Assembly (NCBI GenBank): GCA_013400115.1
Contig: VXBP01002270.1
Location: 1 to 64,000 of the forward strand
DNA length: 64,000 nt
Source of the DNA: Rhinopomastus cyanomelas
Lineage: Eukaryota; Chordata; Aves; Bucerotiformes; Rhinopomastidae
Direction of reading: 5' to 3'
Part shown: positions 1-11,664 of the stretch, in pieces
How the letters are laid out: every line of letters begins with the position of its first letter
Position numbering within the stretch: position 1 is the stretch's first letter
Notes under the pieces: generated by a model
Told to the model about the DNA's origin: nothing
What the model saw: only the letters and a program-made list of their open reading frames with translations
Databases searched by the model: none
Position numbers and translations under genes: made by a program

Positions 1-300
1 GGGGCGCGGGGGCGTCCGGCCGCGCTCCGCGGGCTCCGCTAATGGCGGCCGCGGCTGGGGCGGCCCAAAGCAAAATAAACCCCCGCACAGGGCCCGCACG
101 TCAGCCCGGCCTCACGGCCTGCCCCGCGCCCATTGGCTGAGCCCGCGCCGCCCCCTCCGCCAATGGGAGCGCGGCTCTTTGGGCCGAGCGGGTGACGTCA
201 TCGCCGAGGCTCGGTTGGGCGGAGTGGGAGGGGGAGGTCCCCCTGCCCCGGTGGGGCCGGTGGCGGAGCCGCGCCAAGTCCCGTGTGGGAGCGGTTCCTC
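1..300 (-). promoter_or_regulatory. ZRANB1: CpG-island promoter, probably of ZRANB1
   Basis: The left edge is very CpG rich and carries classic promoter motifs: a YY1-type AATGGCGGCC (41-50), an inverted CCAAT box ATTGG (132-136), a direct CCAAT box (160-164) and a full palindromic CRE, TGACGTCA (193-200). It ends where CR1-rich DNA starts. In human, ZRANB1 lies just downstream of ABRAXAS2 on the same strand, so here it should run leftwards out of the window with its 5' end at this position. No ZRANB1 coding sequence is visible. The gene assignment is inferred from synteny only; the promoter nature is seen in the sequence. A rightward non-coding transcript from the same island is possible. 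Confidence 0.5.
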
Positions 301-424
301 CATAACCCCCCGCGGCAGGGCATGAGGGCAGCGGGAGCTGCTGGGAGCGGTGCTGCTGGGGTGGCTGACCCTGCCAGCTGCCGAGGGGAGCATCTCGAGA
401 TCATTGGGCGGACTGGGCTGGAAA

Positions 425-765
425 AGAACTGGGTTGGGCTGGAAGGGACCCTAAAGATAGCCCAGTGCCAACCCCCTGCCGTGGGCAGCCATACCTCTCA
501 CTAGACCAGGTTGCCCAGAGCCCCGTCCAGCCTAGCCTTGAAGATTTCCCAAGGATGGAGCAGCCACAACCTCCCTGGGCAGCCTGTTCCAGAGCCTCAG
601 CACCCTCACAGGGAAGAATTTCTTCTCAATCTCCTCTCTTTGAGCTTGGACCTATCCTCCTTGTCCTATCACTGGAGTTCCTCATAAAAAGTCTTTCCAG
701 CCTGTCTGTATCCCCTGCTGGGTACAAAAAGGCTGCTGTAAGTCCCCCCCAGAGCCATCAGCAGG
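425..765 (-). mobile_element. CR1 LINE 3' fragment (type II)
   Basis: The 3' end lies at the left (GGGTTGGGCTGGAAGGGACC). It is followed by the antisense reading ACCAGGTTGCCCAGAGCC, a block typical of one avian CR1 group, and runs to CTTTCCAGCCTGTCTG. It is 5' truncated and non-coding. Confidence 0.85.
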
Positions 766-784
766 GTGAAGATCAGCGAGTCCA

Positions 785-965
785 AAGATGAACCCAGCTG
801 TCCCAAAGCCAACACTAAGCCCTGTTGCTGAGCTCCAGACCTCAGCAATTTGGAAACCCCTCCACAGATGGCGATTCAACCCTCTCCCTGGACAGCCTGT
901 TTTAATGCCCTTTCAATAGTAAGGCTGTGGTTGAGGGTCCCGTGCCCAGGCTGAGCAGCCCCCAG
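785..965 (-). mobile_element. old CR1 fragment (type III)
   Basis: Diverged antisense CR1. GCTGTCCCAAAGCC, GATGGCGATTCAACC and CTGGACAGCCTGTT match the internal part of the GGTTGGAAAAGACC type. The 3' terminus is missing, so it is probably an old copy interrupted by its neighbour. Confidence 0.6.
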
Positions 966-1599
966 CCCTCGGTATATTCCTGTGAGTGCCCTCAGTTCTT
1001 CCACAGCAAAATACTGTGAGTCTACATAATCCTCAGGCTGCTCTTGAAGGCTCCTGGGCAAAAAGGTGCTTCGGCCACATTCTCTCTCTTCCCTCATGGG
1101 TTCTACATCTTTTCATACCTGACTTTTATCTCACTGCTGTTCCTACTATTTGATTTCTCACATGTTGCAGCACTCTTTCCTTTCCACGTTTTCACTCCCT
1201 ATTCCCAGCCAAGGTGTCAGAGGAGACTCCATCAGTTCGTGCCTCAGGATGGATGTTGCACTGGGAATCTTATCCTTTTCTAACCAGCTGGATCCATCCC
1301 TTCTTGCTGAGTCAAAGCACCAGAGATGCTCAGGCCGATCCCTAGACAACATCCTTTACCCAGTAAACAGCCAGAAATGGAGTCAGGACAAATAAAAGGT
1401 AATTACTTACAGAGACTGCAGTAGAGATTTGTCTCCATTTGCAATTAAATAATTTCCCTATAAACATCAACAACTGTGTGAGGGAAGGATAATGGGATTT
1501 GTCTCGCCCAGACTAGTTGTTCACTGGATTCTCTCTCTCTGACTCCAGTGAACAAACTGGGCTCCAGTCAGTGTTTCAGGAAAAATACCAACAATTACC
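966..1599. other. intergenic, no gene or repeat recognised
   Basis: Only short chance open frames; no splice-flanked coding segment and no recognisable repeat apart from the start of the next CR1. Confidence 0.5.
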
Positions 1600-1917
1600 T
1601 GAAAGCTGGAGACAGCAGGATGGCCATGAGCCAGCAATGGGGCCTTGGGGACAAGAAGACCAAGAGCATCCTGGGGTGGACCAGAAGGGGGGTGCTTAGC
1701 AGATCAAGAGAGGTTCTCCTCCCCCTCTATTCTGCCCTGGTGAGATCACATCTGGAATGTTGTGTCCAGTTGTGGGCCCCTCAGTTCCAGAAGGACACAG
1801 AGCTGCTGGAGAGAGTCCAGCTCACAGCCATGAAGATGATAAAAGGAGTGGAGCACCTAGATGGTCTTTCAAGGTCCTTTTCAATCCCTAATAGTCTGTG
1901 AGTCTGCAATTCTGTGA
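1600..1917 (+). mobile_element. CR1 fragment with internal deletion
   Basis: Plus orientation. It begins in the AGCAATGGGGCC...TCCTGGGGTGGACC region, passes through CACATCTGGAATGTTGTGTCC, then jumps from AGGAGTGGAGCACCTAGATG straight to the terminal GGTCCTTTTCAATCCCTAATAG block. Several hundred bases of the usual 3' region are therefore missing. Confidence 0.85.
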
Positions 1918-2204
1918 TTAGCTTTCATACACCCACATATCAGCTCCAGATGAACTCGAGATAAGTCATGTAAAAGAAATATTCTGTATCTTAAAGAAAT
2001 CTCCAGAAATAGTTGTCGTGGATTAGACTGCATGAAAAGATAGGAAAAGAAATTGGGGGACAATATCACTTCAAATTCCACTAGAATGTTTCCTAAACCT
2101 GTAGGGAAAACAGTTGCTGCTCTCAGAAATGTATTTAAAGCAAAAAGTATTTTAAAAAGAGTTAGTTGTAATGTGCTTTCACACACAAAGAAGAGCTGTA
2201 ATGA

Positions 2205-2500
2205 ATCACACAACCATTGAGGCTGGAAAAGCTCTCTGAGCTCATCCAGCCCAGCCCAGGATCCAGCATCACCATATGGGCCACACCAGGGCACTAAGGA
2301 TCACAGCTGGGCTGTCCTTCAACACCTCCAGGGAGGGCAACTCCACCACTGCCCTGGGTAGTCCAGTCCGGGCTCTGATCACTCTTTCCGTGAGGAAGAG
2401 CTTCCTAACATCCAACCTAACCCTCCCCTGGTGCAGCTTCAGGCCCTGCCCTCTCCTCCTGGCACTAGTTGCCTGGGAGAAGAGCAGTGAGTTACAAAAG
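2205..2500 (-). mobile_element. old CR1 fragment (type IV)
   Basis: Antisense copy starting GAGGCTGGAAAAGCTC and AGCTCATCCAGCCCAG, with GGCAACTCCACCACTGCCC internally. The head of the sequence also contains an unrelated-looking stretch (about 2270-2305), perhaps an internal duplication. Confidence 0.75.
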
Positions 2501-2527
2501 CATCTCCCAGTTACCAGATGCTTTTCA

Positions 2528-2656
2528 CAGGATGGTTGGGGTTGGAAGGAACCTTAAGGATCATCCAGTTCCAACCCACTGCCACGGGCAACGACACCTC
2601 TCACCAGACCAGGCTGCCCAGAGCCCCATCCAACCTGGCCTTGGACACTCCCAAGA
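2528..2656 (-). mobile_element. CR1 3' fragment (type II)
   Basis: Short antisense copy: GGTTGGGGTTGGAAGGAACC, then ACCAGGCTGCCCAGAGCC, ending near GGCCTTGGACACTCCC. It is separated from the preceding older CR1 by about 30 bp. Confidence 0.85.
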
Positions 2657-3144
2657 CAGCTCTATTTTTGTTAGAGGGACCACAGCTTGCGCACAGGTAC
2701 CAGTTGCCTCAATCCCACCCCAAATTTTCATTTGGTTCCACCGATTTAGGGATGGATTTTCACTCCCTAGTGAGGAATTTGAAGCAGCCGTACTCGTTTG
2801 ACAGCTTTGCGTGTTATTTCGGGAGCTTCGCTGTGCCGAGCTGCGTTGGCTCACGCCTCGGCGATGAGGCGTCTTCACTAACTGGCTGTGCCACTGCCCT
2901 CTAAAGCTCAAGAACAATCCCAGAGCACAGCTCTGCACCTTCATCCACACCTAAAACTATACTTTGTGCACCTTCCTGCTCTCTTGTTCAACGCCACTGC
3001 TGCTCAAGCACCATAAATCCTTTTTCCTTGAACACCCGCTACTCTCTCCCCACCTTCCTCAGCCAGCCTAGGTCTCTCCAATCTCCTTCCCTTCCTCACA
3101 GTTCCTCTAGGAGAAGAGCTGCTCAGCAAAGATTCAGCATTGCT

Positions 3145-3498
3145 TGGTAGGACAAGGGGCAATGGGTGTGAGCTGGAACAGAGGAGGTTCCGTATAAACA
3201 TCAGAAGGAACTTCTTCACAGTGAGGGTGACAGCACTGGAAGGGGCTGCCCATGGGGGTTATGGAATCTTCTTCTCTGGAGACATTTAAAACCCACCTGG
3301 AGATGTTCCTGTGTGACTGGATCTAGGGGATCCTGCTGTGTCAGGGGGATTGGACTGGATGACCTTTTGAGGTCCCTTCCAAGCCCTGATGTTCTGTGAT
3401 TCTGTGACTTGGTCTTGATGATCCTGCTGTGGCAGAGGGATTGAACTGAATGATCTTTTGAGGTCCCTTCCAATCCCTCATGTCCTGTGATTCTGTGA
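3145..3498 (+). mobile_element. CR1 fragment with a duplicated 3' terminus
   Basis: Plus orientation, from GGACAAGGGGCAATGGG to the tail TTCTGTGATTCTGTG. The last ~80 bases (GATCCTGCTGTGGCAG ... TTCTGTG) occur twice, at about 3326-3408 and 3415-3498. Either the 3' UTR was tandemly duplicated or a very short second insertion landed in the tail. Confidence 0.9.
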
Positions 3499-3499
3499 A

Positions 3500-4890
3500 T
3501 GTCCCTGTCACAGCTCCCAGATTTGATTGCACAGAGATATCGGTGGAACCCAGCTAAGAAACCCACCCCAGTCCTCCCCGTTGTCAGCCGGGAGCTGCAC
3601 CAGCAGCCAGTCGCGCAGACAGCCCGAGGCAGGAACCCTTTGTGCCTCCGAGGTGCCAGCCTCGCTGGCAGCCAGCGAGGCAGATGGAGGGGAAGTTCCC
3701 TTCCTTTTCTGCAAACGCTTTAGGATTGTTTTTCTGAGTAGCCCTGAGCTGCACGTTGCCGCTACCTCGTGTTGAACAAGAGCCCGGTGCGAGACACCCC
3801 CCGTTTCTCCTGCCCCGGTGGAACGTCTGTCCCCCCCGACGTTTCTCGTCTGCGAACCCAGCGAGCGACACCGAACGCTCCGATTAGCAAGAAGGCGCTT
3901 CCCAGCAGAGCATCTCCGGGTGTCGGATGCAGGAGCTGGGGGCACTCGGGGAAGCACAACGGTGCTTCAGCCAAGCCCGGAAGGCAAATGCCAAATGCCG
4001 GGGCACGGAGTGTCTGTGCGCCCCAGCCCGAGCGCAAAGATCAGACCCAGTTAGCGATGCCTTCGCGCAGATCTCGCTCTCACGTAGTTCTCTTCATCCT
4101 GGTCACTACTCGCTGACCGGCAGAGCAGCGGTTCCCATCAGGAGATGCTACCGGGCTTATCCCGGAGCGGAGACGGACGGGCTCAGCAGATGGTTAGTCC
4201 CCACTGGCTGCGCTTTGAGCAGACTCGCAGCGGCTCCTCAAATCCTGCTCCTGCTTTGCGGCAGGGCTTTCAGGCTTTTTATCAGCCAGGAGGATTTGTG
4301 ACGGGAGCAGGTAAAGGTGAGGAATAGAAGTGCACGACAAGCCACAGCTGTGGGGTGCAGGATGTTTTCAATGGTTGATGGATGCGTTAGCGTTTCCCCT
4401 ACCCCGTCCTCTCTGAGTCAGCCTCAGCCTTTTCACCCAGTAAATCTCCTACCTGTGACTCTTTTTTTCCCACTTTAGTTAGAAACAGCAACATGTTCAG
4501 CTGTAGCTCCATCGCTAACCCCCTCCAGACAAGGAGGAGGTCAGAGCGACGTGATGTCCCGAGCAAATCCGCTCTGCCCTGCCACAGCTGCAGGGTTTTG
4601 CTGCAGGCTGCCACCCCGAGACCTCCAATTCTTTGCAGATGACCTCTGGGCAGGAAGGAAGGCAGGGTCCTTCCCCATCACCGCTGTGCATTCCCAGCTG
4701 TGCTGGGAGCAAGGGCAGTAGGAGGTCCCCATGGGCTCTCCCTGTGGTCTGTACCCAGCAGAAGGGATGGAGGTGGTTGTTTTAGGGACAAAGCAGCTCA
4801 AAAAGATAGAGAGGAAATATCAGCTAGGAAAAGCTGTGCAGTGATACAACAGAAGTATATATTGAGGTGTTTTCTCCTCAACTGCTCTGA
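3500..4890. other. intergenic, GC-moderate, no gene recognised
   Basis: Largely unique sequence with scattered CpGs (densest about 3780-4200). Several open frames overlap on both strands, but none resembles a known protein or has convincing splice sites. Confidence 0.5.
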
Positions 4891-4892
4891 AA

Positions 4893-5478
4893 TTACAGAG
4901 TGACAGACTGGTGGGGGGTGGAAGGAACCTCTGGAGACATCAGCTGCAACCCCCCTGCTCCAGCACAGTTATCCAGAGCGGGTCACTCAGGATGGCATCC
5001 AGGTGGGTTTTGCTTTCCAGAGCAAGAGACTCCACAACCTCTCTGGGCAGCCTGTGCCAGGGCTCCGTCACCCTCTAAGTGAAGAAGTTTTTCCTCCTGT
5101 TCTGGTAGAACTTCCCCAGTTCTAGTTGGTGCCTGTTGTCCCTTGTCCTGCTGCTGGGCACCACTGAGAAGAGTGTGGTCCCATCCTCTTGACACCCTTT
5201 AGCTCTTGATGAGCACTGATCAGATGTGGCCCCACCAGGGCAGAGTAGAGGGGCACACTGCTGGTCACTCTTCTCGATGCACTTCAGGAGCCCCTTGACC
5301 TTCTTGGCCGCAAGAGCCCATTGCTGGCTTATGGGGAACATGTTGTTCCCCAACACTCCCAGATCATTCTCAAAAGAGCTTCTTGCAGCACATCACCCCC
5401 AACCTGTACTGGTGTAGGGGGTCCTCCTTCCCCAGGCGCAGGACCCCACACTTGTCCTTGTTGAACTTTATTAGTTCA
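4893..5478 (-). mobile_element. longer CR1 fragment
   Basis: Antisense copy reaching further 5' than most: from GGTGGAAGGAACCTCTGG through CTCTGGGCAGCCTGTGCC to the region read as GCCAATGGC/CCCATTGCTGGC and a final CACTTGTCCTTGTTGAAC. Diverged, no intact frame. Confidence 0.85.
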
Positions 5479-6329
5479 ATGTATTTCAGCAGCCAAAAGA
5501 AAATGGTTCAAACTGGAGAGGACTGGTTTCTAAAGCTTCAACACACCCCAGATCTTTCTGGCTTGTTCTCTGGGAGCAGAGGAAGAGTGTGATGGAGTAA
5601 ATCCATTGGGATAAGACTTCCCAGATGAAGAGTTTGAGCCACATGACAGGAGAACCCTATCCTGTGTTGGGGAAGGAGTCAGTGCAGGATGGACAACACA
5701 GATGGAGAAGAATGGGAAGCTGGGGAGGTGGTGGGGTGGCTGCAGTCCAGTGTGTGCATTCGGTCCGGGTCTGGAGACGCCGGGAGGCTGCAGGATCTGC
5801 CCATCCCAGATGGTGAGCACAGCGTGGCTGCTGCTCTGAGCATGCATCAGCAGGTTTGTCACAGTGAAAGGATGCAGGGGGGAGGACAAAGGGAAGAGAA
5901 GAAGAGGGAGAGAACGGAGGGAAATGTGAAGCAGAGTGTTAAGGAACAAGGGAAAAGACGAGTAGAACGGGAAAATGCAGAGTGCAAAGTCAGGAGGGAG
6001 GACGACGAGAAGTGACAAGGCAACTACACAAGGAAGGAGCAGCCTGGGGTCCCTTCAGGGGCACAGAAGACATCTGTGAGGATGTGAGACAGAAATCCAT
6101 GAAAATAATGGACTGGACCCCACAAATGAATAGAAACATCAGGCCACAAGAGGCTGGCTTCTGCCATGCAATGGCCAGCATCTCTCTCATCCTCAACAGT
6201 GACAGGTTTAACTGCTACTAAGCACCAGGACCCCTCCAAAGTGCTCCTGCCATTGACAGAACTGTGGGGTGGGCATAACATAGACTCCTCCAATGCCACT
6301 GACTGGGCTAGACAAAAGTACCCCATTAC
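5479..6329. other. intergenic, no gene recognised
   Basis: Includes a purine-rich stretch (about 5870-6010, GGAAGAGAAGAAGAGGGAG and similar), which explains the long low-complexity open frame there. No recognisable protein. Confidence 0.5.
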
Positions 6330-6850
6330 CACAGAGTCACAGCACATCAGGGATTGGAAGGGACCTCAAAAGATCATCCATCCAAACCCCCCGACACAGC
6401 AGGATCTCCTAGATCCAGTCGCACAGGAACATGTCCAGGTGGGTCTTAAACATCTCCAGAGAAGGAGACTCCACAATCCCCCTGATCAGCCCCTGCCAGA
6501 GCTCTGTCACCCTCACTAGGAAGAAGGTCCTTCTCACACTGATGTGGAACCTCCTCTGTTCCAGCTCACACCCACTGTCCCTTGTCCTATCACTGGGTGC
6601 CCCTGAGCAGAGCCTGGCTCCATCCTCCTGACACCCACCCTTCACATATTGATCAACACTCATGGGGTCACCCCTCAGTCTCGTTGTTTCCCAGCTCAAG
6701 AGATCCAGCTCCCTCAGCCTCTCCTCATCAGGGAGATGCTCCACTCTCGCTGCCTGGGCCAGGTAGCCCCCACACTCCAAGTACTGGCTTGTGTGGATCC
6801 CACTGATGGCATCGTCCCTCTCCACAGCAGTCAGAGACACCATACAAGTC
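6330..6850 (-). mobile_element. CR1 fragment (type I)
   Basis: Antisense, relatively young looking: ATCAGGGATTGGAAGGGACC at the left, AAGGAGACTCCACAATCC in the middle, 5' end truncated near ACTGATGGCATCGTCCC. Over 500 bp long. Confidence 0.93.
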
Positions 6851-7304
6851 AGACCTTGGTGACCTCAGTGCATTAATAAACCCCAAAATCTGAGCAAAAC
6901 GTACCAGTTAGGGAAAGAGAAAAGGGAATTTATGGTAAAAGAAGCAACCCAGGAGCGTCTGAGACAACAGAGGAGGGATGTTCTCTGTTGAGGTTTGCAG
7001 AACACAGTACATCATGCTGAGCATAATCAGTGCCAGCTAATCAGATTATTTCATGAGCCAGAGGGAGCAAAATCTATCTTCCAGTTGACGTAATCCACTG
7101 ATAGACTGCTTAAGGATTCTGGAAATGCTCATTCTGCGTCTCTCAGAAGCCTTCCCCTCACCTATTCATGGAGACTTAGCCTTTTTCTGAGCAGATCTGG
7201 GATTAGACGTGTGCTGCTCGAATAAGAACCAGGAAAAACCCCAAAGGGGGAGAGTGAGAGGCGGCGGGAACAACCAGTTGAGCAGGATGGTGAAAGAATT
7301 CCAG
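6851..7304. other. intergenic, no gene recognised
   Basis: Unique sequence between two CR1 copies; nothing identifiable. Confidence 0.5.
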
Positions 7305-7497
7305 TAATGACCCAGCACTGGAAGAGGCTGCCCAGGGAGGTTGAGGAGTCTCCTTCTCCAGAGACTTTTAAGACTCTCTGGATGTGTTTCTGTATAACCT
7401 GTCATTGGTTTTATTATCCTGCTTGAGTAGGAGGGTTGGACTGGAAGATCTTTTGAGGTCACTTCCAATCCCTAATGTTCTGTGTGATTCTGTGACT
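7305..7497 (+). mobile_element. CR1 3' fragment
   Basis: Plus orientation: GGCTGCCCAGGGAGGTTG to CCCTAATGTTCTGTGTG. It joins directly to the next copy in the same orientation. Confidence 0.9.
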
Positions 7498-7498
7498 T

Positions 7499-7738
7499 GA
7501 TGAGCCAGCAATGGGCCCTTTTGGCCAAAAAGGTCAACAGCATCCTGGGATGGACCAGAAGAGGGGTAGCTGGTTAGCAGATTGAGAGAGGTTCTCCTTC
7601 CCCTCTACTCTGCCCTCTGCTGAGACCACATCTGGAATGTTGTGTCCAGTTCTGGGCCCCTCAGGTCCAGAAGGACACAGAACTGCTGTGTGATTCTGTG
7701 ACCCCTGGAGGTCCCTTCCAACCCCTAATGATCTGTGT
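7499..7738 (+). mobile_element. CR1 fragment with internal deletion
   Basis: Starts at GAGCCAGCAATGGGCCC, continues through CACATCTGGAATGTTGTGTCC, then skips from ACACAGAACTGCTG to the terminal CCTGGAGGTCCCTTCCAACC. The design is like the copy at 1600-1917, with a different deletion point. Confidence 0.85.
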
Positions 7739-7798
7739 GTGAACTAGCCAGGGCTAGTTCAGTGCCATTAGAGGAGAACTGGTAAAGGTGGTAACATG

Positions 7799-7918
7799 AA
7801 TCACAGGATCACAGAACTTTAGGGACTGGAAGTGACCTCCAAAGATCATCCAGTCCAATCCCCCTGCCACAGCAGGATCCCCTAGATCCAGTCACACAGG
7901 AACATGGCCAGGTGGAAT
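7799..7918 (-). mobile_element. CR1 3' fragment (type I)
   Basis: About 120 bp of the antisense 3' end: AGGGACTGGAAGTGACC to CATGGCCAGGTGG. Confidence 0.9.
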
Positions 7919-8722
7919 TTAATTCATGAGTCTGGAATTAAAAATGTGGGTAGTTTTCAGGGAAGTCCTGAATTTTGGAAGAGAATGGGGTTTTTATTTT
8001 AATTGCATCCTTTCTTGGGCCATAAATCTTATTACTTGAAGCCTGTTGCCTTGTTTGAGAGAAATGAAGACGCCTGCCGTCGCCCAGCACCCCTGATGCC
8101 CAGCAGGCAGCTTCAGCAAGCGGATAAAAAGCGCCTTTCGATTTCACCCCTGGTTCTAATCTCACGCAGAGCCGTCCAGCCGCACGCCTCATCACGCTCT
8201 GCCTTATTTACTGTTCCAGCCAAGGGGAAGTAAATCAGAGAAACAGAAAACTCCATCATTTCCCAAGCAGATCCCTTCCCTGGAAGGACAGTTCATCAGC
8301 CGCTTTCATTCCTACCTTTAGGAGAAAGTGGTTTGGTAATTAGACTTGGAGCAACGGCAGCTGCCTTGGACCAGGCAGCACAGGAGCCGCCGCCGCACCC
8401 TCCTGATGGCTCCGTCGTGCTAGAATGATGGGGAGAAAGAGGGTGAAGTAATTGCACTGGCGCCTTGTGTAGGATCCCCGTCTCCCTCCCGCTGCACGAA
8501 CGACCGCCGAAGCGAAGCAGAGACATTTATCGAGCCGCAGGAGCTCGTTAGCTTGTTGTCAGCCCTTGCTGCCGTTGATAGCTCTTACGTTCCTGGCCGG
8601 TAGGCAAGCGGCGTAATCAATAGTCCTCCTGCGGCGGGCAGTGCTGCTTGTGTCTGGGGAGAAGGATGCTGCTTGTCTCCCCAATGAGCCTTGGCACCCC
8701 AAGAAATGCAGAGCGGTGCTTC
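7919..8722. other. non-repetitive intergenic block
   Basis: About 800 bp free of CR1, with CpGs retained between 8065 and 8640. It could hold a conserved regulatory element, but I recognise nothing specific and see no coding signature. Confidence 0.4.
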
Positions 8723-9142
8723 ACAGCATCACAGCACATTAGGGGTTGGAAGGGACCTCAAAAGACCATCCAGTCCAGTGCCCCAGCCACAGCAGGACCA
8801 CCTAGATCAAGTTACACAGGAACATGTCCAGGTGGGTTTTAAATGTCTCCAGAGAAGGAGATTCCACAACCTCCCTGGGCAGCCCTTTCCAGGGCTCTGT
8901 CACCCTCATTGGGAAGAAGGTCGTTCTCATATTGATGCGGAATTTCCTGTGTTCCAGCTCACACCCACTGCCCCTTGTCCTATCACTAGATGACACTGAG
9001 CAGAGCCTGGCTCCATCCTCCTGACGCCCACCCTTCACATATTTATCAACATTAATGAGGTCACCCCTCAGTCTCCAGTTCTCCAAGCTCAAGAGACCCA
9101 GCTCCCTCAGCCTTTCCTCATCAGGGAGATGCTCCACTCCCT
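8723..9142 (-). mobile_element. CR1 fragment (type I)
   Basis: Antisense: TTAGGGGTTGGAAGGGACC at the left; GAAGGAGATTCCACAACC in the middle; ends at GGGAGATGCTCCACTCCC. Confidence 0.93.
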
Positions 9143-9911
9143 ATTCCAAGCATCCTTCTTGCCTGGTTAGCTGAGCCTTCAAGAGGTTTCGCGCTGTTCT
9201 CAGGCACTCAGCAAAGAGCTCAAGTGGAGCTGGTCTCCCCTCACTTGCAGAGCTGAGCTGTATGAATTCCTTGGCTGCTTTCCTCTCACATCACAGAATA
9301 CTCCAAATAAGGTTCTCGCTGGTGTGTTGCTCAGAACCAAAGAGCTTTGTCTCATTTAACTTTGAGGACTCCTTGTGAAAATTCTTTTGGACTTCCCTCC
9401 AGAGCTGTTGACTGCCTCGTCCGATGGTCCTGTTAGATCTTCTGGATTAATCTCAGCTCTACCAGCTCTCAGTGTTCAGATGTTTTTCTTGGAACACTTG
9501 CTGTCTGCCCTAGACCTTCTGCCTCCGGAGGCAAGTGAGGAGGTTTTATTTTCGAAGTAGTTTTCTAAAGAAAGGCTTGAAACAACCAGACTAAATATAG
9601 CCCCAGTAACCATCCGAGGGTTCGGAACCTAGAAGACAAAACAAAGAACCACAAATATGGGTCCCTGGAACTTGTTAGTTAAAAATATACTTCGGATGGG
9701 GTTTGACTTAGGTTGGTTTGGGGTTTTCTAGCCTAGTGGTTTTGACTGCCACTTCAGCAATACAGGAGACATCTCTGTTTGGGCCAGAGCTGGACTGACA
9801 TCCTTGTGCAGAGGAACGAGTCAATTCGCTCTGACCAAGGGATCACCCAGGCTGAAGTCCTTACATCTAGGAGTAATCATGGTCTTCCTACAACAAGGAA
9901 GATGTAAGGGG
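9143..9911. other. intergenic, no gene recognised
   Basis: Unique sequence, moderately AT rich towards the right. No coding exon seen. Confidence 0.5.
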
Positions 9912-10450
9912 TAGCATTCAGGTTGGAGAAGGCTCTGAGGATCATTGAGTCCATCAACCCTACTCTACAAGGTCACCCCTAAATCACATTGCCCAACACC
10001 ACATCCAAGTGACTTCTAAACACACCCAGGGATGGGGACTCACCCACCACCCTGGGCAGCCCAGTCCAGGGCCTGACCACTGTCTCTAGGAACAATTTCT
10101 TCCTGATGTCCAGTCTAAACCTCCCCTGTTGGAGCTTGAAGCCCTTCCCTGTGGTTCTATCACTAATGACCTGTGAGAAGAAACCAGCACCAGCATCTCC
10201 ACAGTGTCCTTTCAGATAGTTGTTGAAAGCGATGAGGTCTCCCCTCATCCTCCTCTTCCTCAAACTAAACAGCTCCAACTCTCTCCATCTCTCCTCATCA
10301 GATTGATCCACCAGGCCCTTCCCCAGCTTCCTTGTCCTCCTCTGCCCTCACTTGAGCCCCTCGATGCCTCCCTTGTACTGAGGTGCCCAAAACTGGACCC
10401 AGTGCTCAATGTGCAGCCTCCCCAGTGCAGAGCACAGGGGATACCAGCAT
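9912..10450 (-). mobile_element. CR1 fragment (type III-like)
   Basis: Antisense: CAGGTTGGAGAAGGC, AACCCTACTCTACAAGG, CTGGGCAGCCCAGTCCAGG, then far enough 5' to include GGTGCCCAAAACTGGACCC. The same kind of copy occurs at 49465-50005 and 61755-61980. Confidence 0.9.
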
Positions 10451-10524
10451 CTAGCTGAGAAACACAAGTCATGGAGCTGGAATGCCAAGAAAAGCTTTGG
10501 CACCTTTACTTCCCAGCCTAATAC

Positions 10525-10790
10525 TGGAGAAGCCATAACAAAAATCATTATTTAATAATATAATTATCAAATAACTATTTAATAACCATGATGAAGTCAT
10601 TATTATTTAATCATTCTTGAACAACATGATAAATATAAATGTTCATCACGTAGTTGATTAAAAGCCAATATTTCTTTTCTGCTTGAATTTTCAAGGCTCC
10701 AGAATAATTTTACAAATGAAAAGACATTGAAAGAGCAGAAGAATGTCACTTAAAAAATAATAATGATACAATTATCACAGAATTGGAAGC
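10525..10790. repeat. AT-rich low-complexity stretch
   Basis: Rich in TTATTTAATAAT-like words (for example 10548-10610) and AATAATAATGATAC near 10755. No periodic unit could be defined. Confidence 0.5.
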
Positions 10791-10879
10791 TTTGGAATTC
10801 ATGCAGGGACTCTGGAACTTGCTCTCTAAAGCTCTGTGTGATGTCGTAAGGTCTCCAGTGCCAGAGTGCCCAGGAGCCC

Positions 10880-11018
10880 AGTGTGGATGGCTGGAGATGT
10901 TCAAGACCCACCTGGATGTGTTCCTGTGTGACTTGATCTAGGTGATCCTGCTGTGGCAGGGGGATCGGGCTGGATGATCTTTCGAGGTCCCTTCCAATCC
11001 CTAATGATTCTATATGGT
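10880..11018 (+). mobile_element. CR1 3' fragment
   Basis: Plus orientation, ~140 bp: GGAGATGTTCAAGACCCACC to CCCTAATGATTCTATATGG. Confidence 0.9.
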
Positions 11019-11037
11019 CTCTGAAGTGATGAAGTTA

Positions 11038-11352
11038 GAGAATCACACAGTGGGCTGGGCTGGAAAGGACCTCCAAAAGGCATCTAGTCCAACCTCCCTA
11101 CAACAAGCAGGGACAGCTCTCACCAGAACAGATTGCCCAGAGCCCCATCCAGCCTGACCTTGAATGGCTCCAGGGATGGGGGCCTCCACCCCCTCTCTGG
11201 GCAGCCTCTTCCAGGGATCCCCCGCCCTCAGATTGTTTCTCCTGTCCAGCCTCACTCTGCTCTTTTCCAGCTTCAAACCAAGACCCTTCGTCCTGTCATT
11301 CCCTGCCCCTGTGAACAGTCTTCCCCAGCCTTCTGATAGGACCCTTTCATGG
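11038..11352 (-). mobile_element. CR1 fragment (CTACAACAAGCAGGG type)
   Basis: Antisense: CTGGGCTGGAAAGGACC, CTACAACAAGCAGGGAC, GGGCAGCCTCTTCCAGGG. The same variety occurs at 13472-13560, 41480-41937 (opposite orientation) and 47070-47420. Confidence 0.92.
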
Positions 11353-11377
11353 GTTGGAAGGTCACTATAAGTTTCCT

Positions 11378-11516
11378 CACAGAACATTAGAGATTGAAAG
11401 GGACCTCAGAAGATCATCCAGTCCAGTCCCCCTGCCACAGCAGGTGGGTTTTAAACTTCTCCAGAAGAGGAGACTCCACAACTCCTCTGGGCAGCCCCTT
11501 CCAGTGCTCTGTCACT
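11378..11516 (-). mobile_element. CR1 3' fragment (type I) with small deletion
   Basis: Antisense. The usual stretch between CCACAGCAGG and GTGGGTTTTAAAC is deleted, removing the TCACCTAGATC...CACAGGAAC block. Confidence 0.9.
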
Positions 11517-11664
11517 CCAGGTCTTCCTCCAAGTCCAGACCCCCTCCTGCTGCTCCCAGCAGGCTGGCAGCCCCAGTAAGTGTAGCTCAGAAATGTGCTG
11601 GGACTCGTTAGGCTGTGAAAACCAGTTTGGTTTCAACAGCTTGCCCTTTATCACATTAGAATTT

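Noticed and set aside
5689..6015. Charged 108-codon frame rich in Glu, Arg and Gly
   Set aside because: Comes from a purine-rich low-complexity stretch with no homologue recognised.
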